Positions 63,032 through 64,000 of a stretch of 64,000 nucleotides of DNA are shown piece by piece. Location: NCBI RefSeq assembly GCF_016907955.1, contig NZ_JAFBCX010000001.1, positions 1,302,001 through 1,366,000 of the forward strand, read 5' to 3'. The position numbers and the translations under genes were made by a program. Position 1 is the first letter of the stretch. Each line of letters opens with the position of its first letter. Origin of the DNA: Lentzea nigeriaca. Lineage in GTDB: Bacteria; Actinomycetota; Actinomycetes; Mycobacteriales; Pseudonocardiaceae. A model generated the notes under the pieces. That model was not told the origin of the DNA, did no database searches, and was given only the letters and a program-made list of their open reading frames with translations.

Positions 63032-64000
63032 CCGTGGCCTCCGTGAGGTGTGAGCAGGTGCGGGTGCGAACGGGCGCGCAGGTCGCCGGTGGGGCGTTCG
63101 ACGGGCTCGGTCACCCGGCAGCTCTGGGTGCCCAGGTGCTCGACGGTGAGGGTGACGGTGTCGCCGGGGGCCAGCGGAGGGTGGGCGTCGGGTCCGTGGC
63201 GGCCCCACAGTTCGGCCAGACAGCCGCCGCCGCAGGTGCCGGAACCGAGGATGTCGCCGGTGCGTACCTCGGTGCCCCGCGAGGCGTAGGCGATCATCTG
63301 GGCGTAGCTGAAAGCCATGTTGCTCCACCGGTCCTCGCCGACGACGGTTCCGTTGACGGCGGCCGTCATCCGCAGGCCGTAGGCGTTGCCTTCCCGGTAG
63401 GGCTCCAGTTCGTCGGGGGTGACGAACACAGGCCCGAGCGTGGTGGCGCTGTCCTTGCCCTTGGCGGGGCCGAGACGGACCTGCATTTCGGCGAACTGCA
63501 GGTCGCGTGCGGACCAGTCGTTCATCAGCACGTATCCGGCGATGTGGGACTCGGCCTCGTCGACGGTCAGGTCCCGGCCGCCTTGCCCGATCACGGCGGC
63601 GACCTCCAGCTCGAAGTCGAAGCGTGTGCAACCGGGAGGAACGCGGACATCGTCCTGCGGGCCCTGGATCGCGTAGGGACTGGTGAAGTAGAAGGCCGGA
63701 GCTTCGTACCACTGCTCGGGCGGGCCGGCGTCGGGTCCGCCCATCCGGGCCACGCCCTCGACGTGCCGCTCGAAGGTCATGAAGTCCCGCACCGTCGGCG
63801 GCGCGGGGATCGGCGCACGTAGCTGGAGCGAGGCGTACGGGTGCACAGCGCGCGGATCGCGCAGCGCCGCCTCCCCGGCGTCGTTCAACCGCTGTGGCTC
63901 GCCGAGCAGGTCGACAAGACGGATGCCGGGCGGCAGTTCGTGGACGAGGTCGTCGGGGCCCAGTACACCGACGCGGTCGCCGTCGCTGTCGACATAGGTG
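63028..64000 (-). CDS. Fumarylacetoacetate hydrolase-family protein (5' end beyond window)
   Basis: At least 323 residues are visible; the frame is open and coding (GVLGPDDLVHELPPGIRLVDLLGE) to the window edge, so the N-terminus is missing. FAH features: RDFMTFERHVEG, RFDFELEVAAVIGQGGRDL (metal-binding Glu), MNDWSARDLQFAEMQVRLGPAKGKDSATTLGP and TGDILGSGTCGGGC. Such enzymes hydrolyse or isomerise beta-diketone or acylpyruvate products of aromatic degradation. It is the upstream partner of the MBL-fold gene. Confidence 0.88.
   Translation of the reverse strand, partial: TYVDSDGDRVGVLGPDDLVHELPPGIRLVDLLGEPQRLNDAGEAALRDPRAVHPYASLQLRAPIPAPPTVRDFMTFERHVEGVARMGGPDAGPPEQWYEAPAFYFTSPYAIQGPQDDVRVPPGCTRFDFELEVAAVIGQGGRDLTVDEAESHIAGYVLMNDWSARDLQFAEMQVRLGPAKGKDSATTLGPVFVTPDELEPYREGNAYGLRMTAAVNGTVVGEDRWSNMAFSYAQMIAYASRGTEVRTGDILGSGTCGGGCLAELWGRHGPDAHPPLAPGDTVTLTVEHLGTQSCRVTEPVERPTGDLRARSHPHLLTPHGGHG

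Noticed and set aside
1..64000. CRISPR array, tRNA or rRNA genes
   Set aside because: No regularly spaced repeats and no cloverleaf or rRNA-like segments seen; a tRNAscan/Infernal run would be decisive.

Overview
The window is GC-rich (third codon positions nearly always G or C), uses many GTG starts, and packs its genes with ATGA/GTGA overlaps. It carries an AfsR/SARP-type regulator, LuxR-ATPase and PucR regulators, Liv-type transporters and many TetR genes. This points to a filamentous actinomycete, most likely of the Pseudonocardiales (Lentzea/Saccharothrix/Actinosynnema-like). The genus is inference. No rRNA, tRNA or CRISPR array was seen.

Layout. 1-2.6 kb: partial Lrp-type regulator, aldo/keto reductase, alpha/beta hydrolase. 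2.6-8.4 kb: a Liv-type ABC importer operon (binding protein, fused LivH-LivM permease, LivG, LivF) divergent from a TetR-like regulator, with a perfect inverted repeat between them. 8.6-9.9 kb: GT87-type membrane mannosyltransferase. 10.5-18.3 kb: a complete seven-gene chemosensory operon of Wsp type (receptor, CheW, CheA-REC, CheB, CheR-TPR, CheW, REC-GGDEF), every gene overlapping or nearly touching the next. Its expected output is cyclic-di-GMP rather than flagellar control. Two paralogous secreted DUF4360 proteins follow. 20.3-27 kb: a TetR gene, two decayed TetR fragments and a four-gene aromatic-catabolism operon (extradiol-type VOC dioxygenase, FAH-family hydrolase, FAD hydroxylase, acyl-CoA ligase). 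A 16-bp operator is shared by the TetR gene and the operon promoter. 27-31 kb: unknown membrane protein, large LuxR-ATPase regulator, pentapeptide-repeat remnant. 31.4-36.3 kb: M1 metallopeptidase, SGNH lipoprotein, two-component system with a GerMN-like lipoprotein. 36.3-42.6 kb: acyltransferase, an AfsR-like regulator broken by a frameshift, two secreted proteins, small ORFs. 42.7-48.3 kb: TetR / membrane protein / FAD oxidoreductase operon and two tandem PucR regulators. 48.4-52 kb: repeat-containing secreted protein, sulfotransferase, and a glycosyltransferase flanked by a NUDIX fragment and a transposase fragment. 52-60.3 kb: a GntR(FCD) regulator and an eight-gene catabolic/transport operon (HAD, amine-oxidase-like flavoprotein, polar amino-acid ABC importer, RidA, D-serine-dehydratase-like PLP enzyme, SDR), plus a cupin; GntR gene and operon share an almost identical 15-bp site. 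60.8-64 kb: methyltransferase, MBL-fold hydrolase, partial FAH-family hydrolase running off the window.

How it works together. The window is mostly regulated catabolic cassettes, each with its own repressor, plus sensory genes. The most unusual item is the Wsp-like operon in an actinomycete: its CheB receiver domain has lost its phosphorylation site while the esterase triad is intact, and its diguanylate cyclase keeps the RxxD inhibitory site. The best experimental handles are the three operator sets visible by eye (TetR CTGAT-N6-ATCAG, GntR TTGTC-NN-TTGTCGAC, TetR TTCGTAA-N5-TTACGAA).
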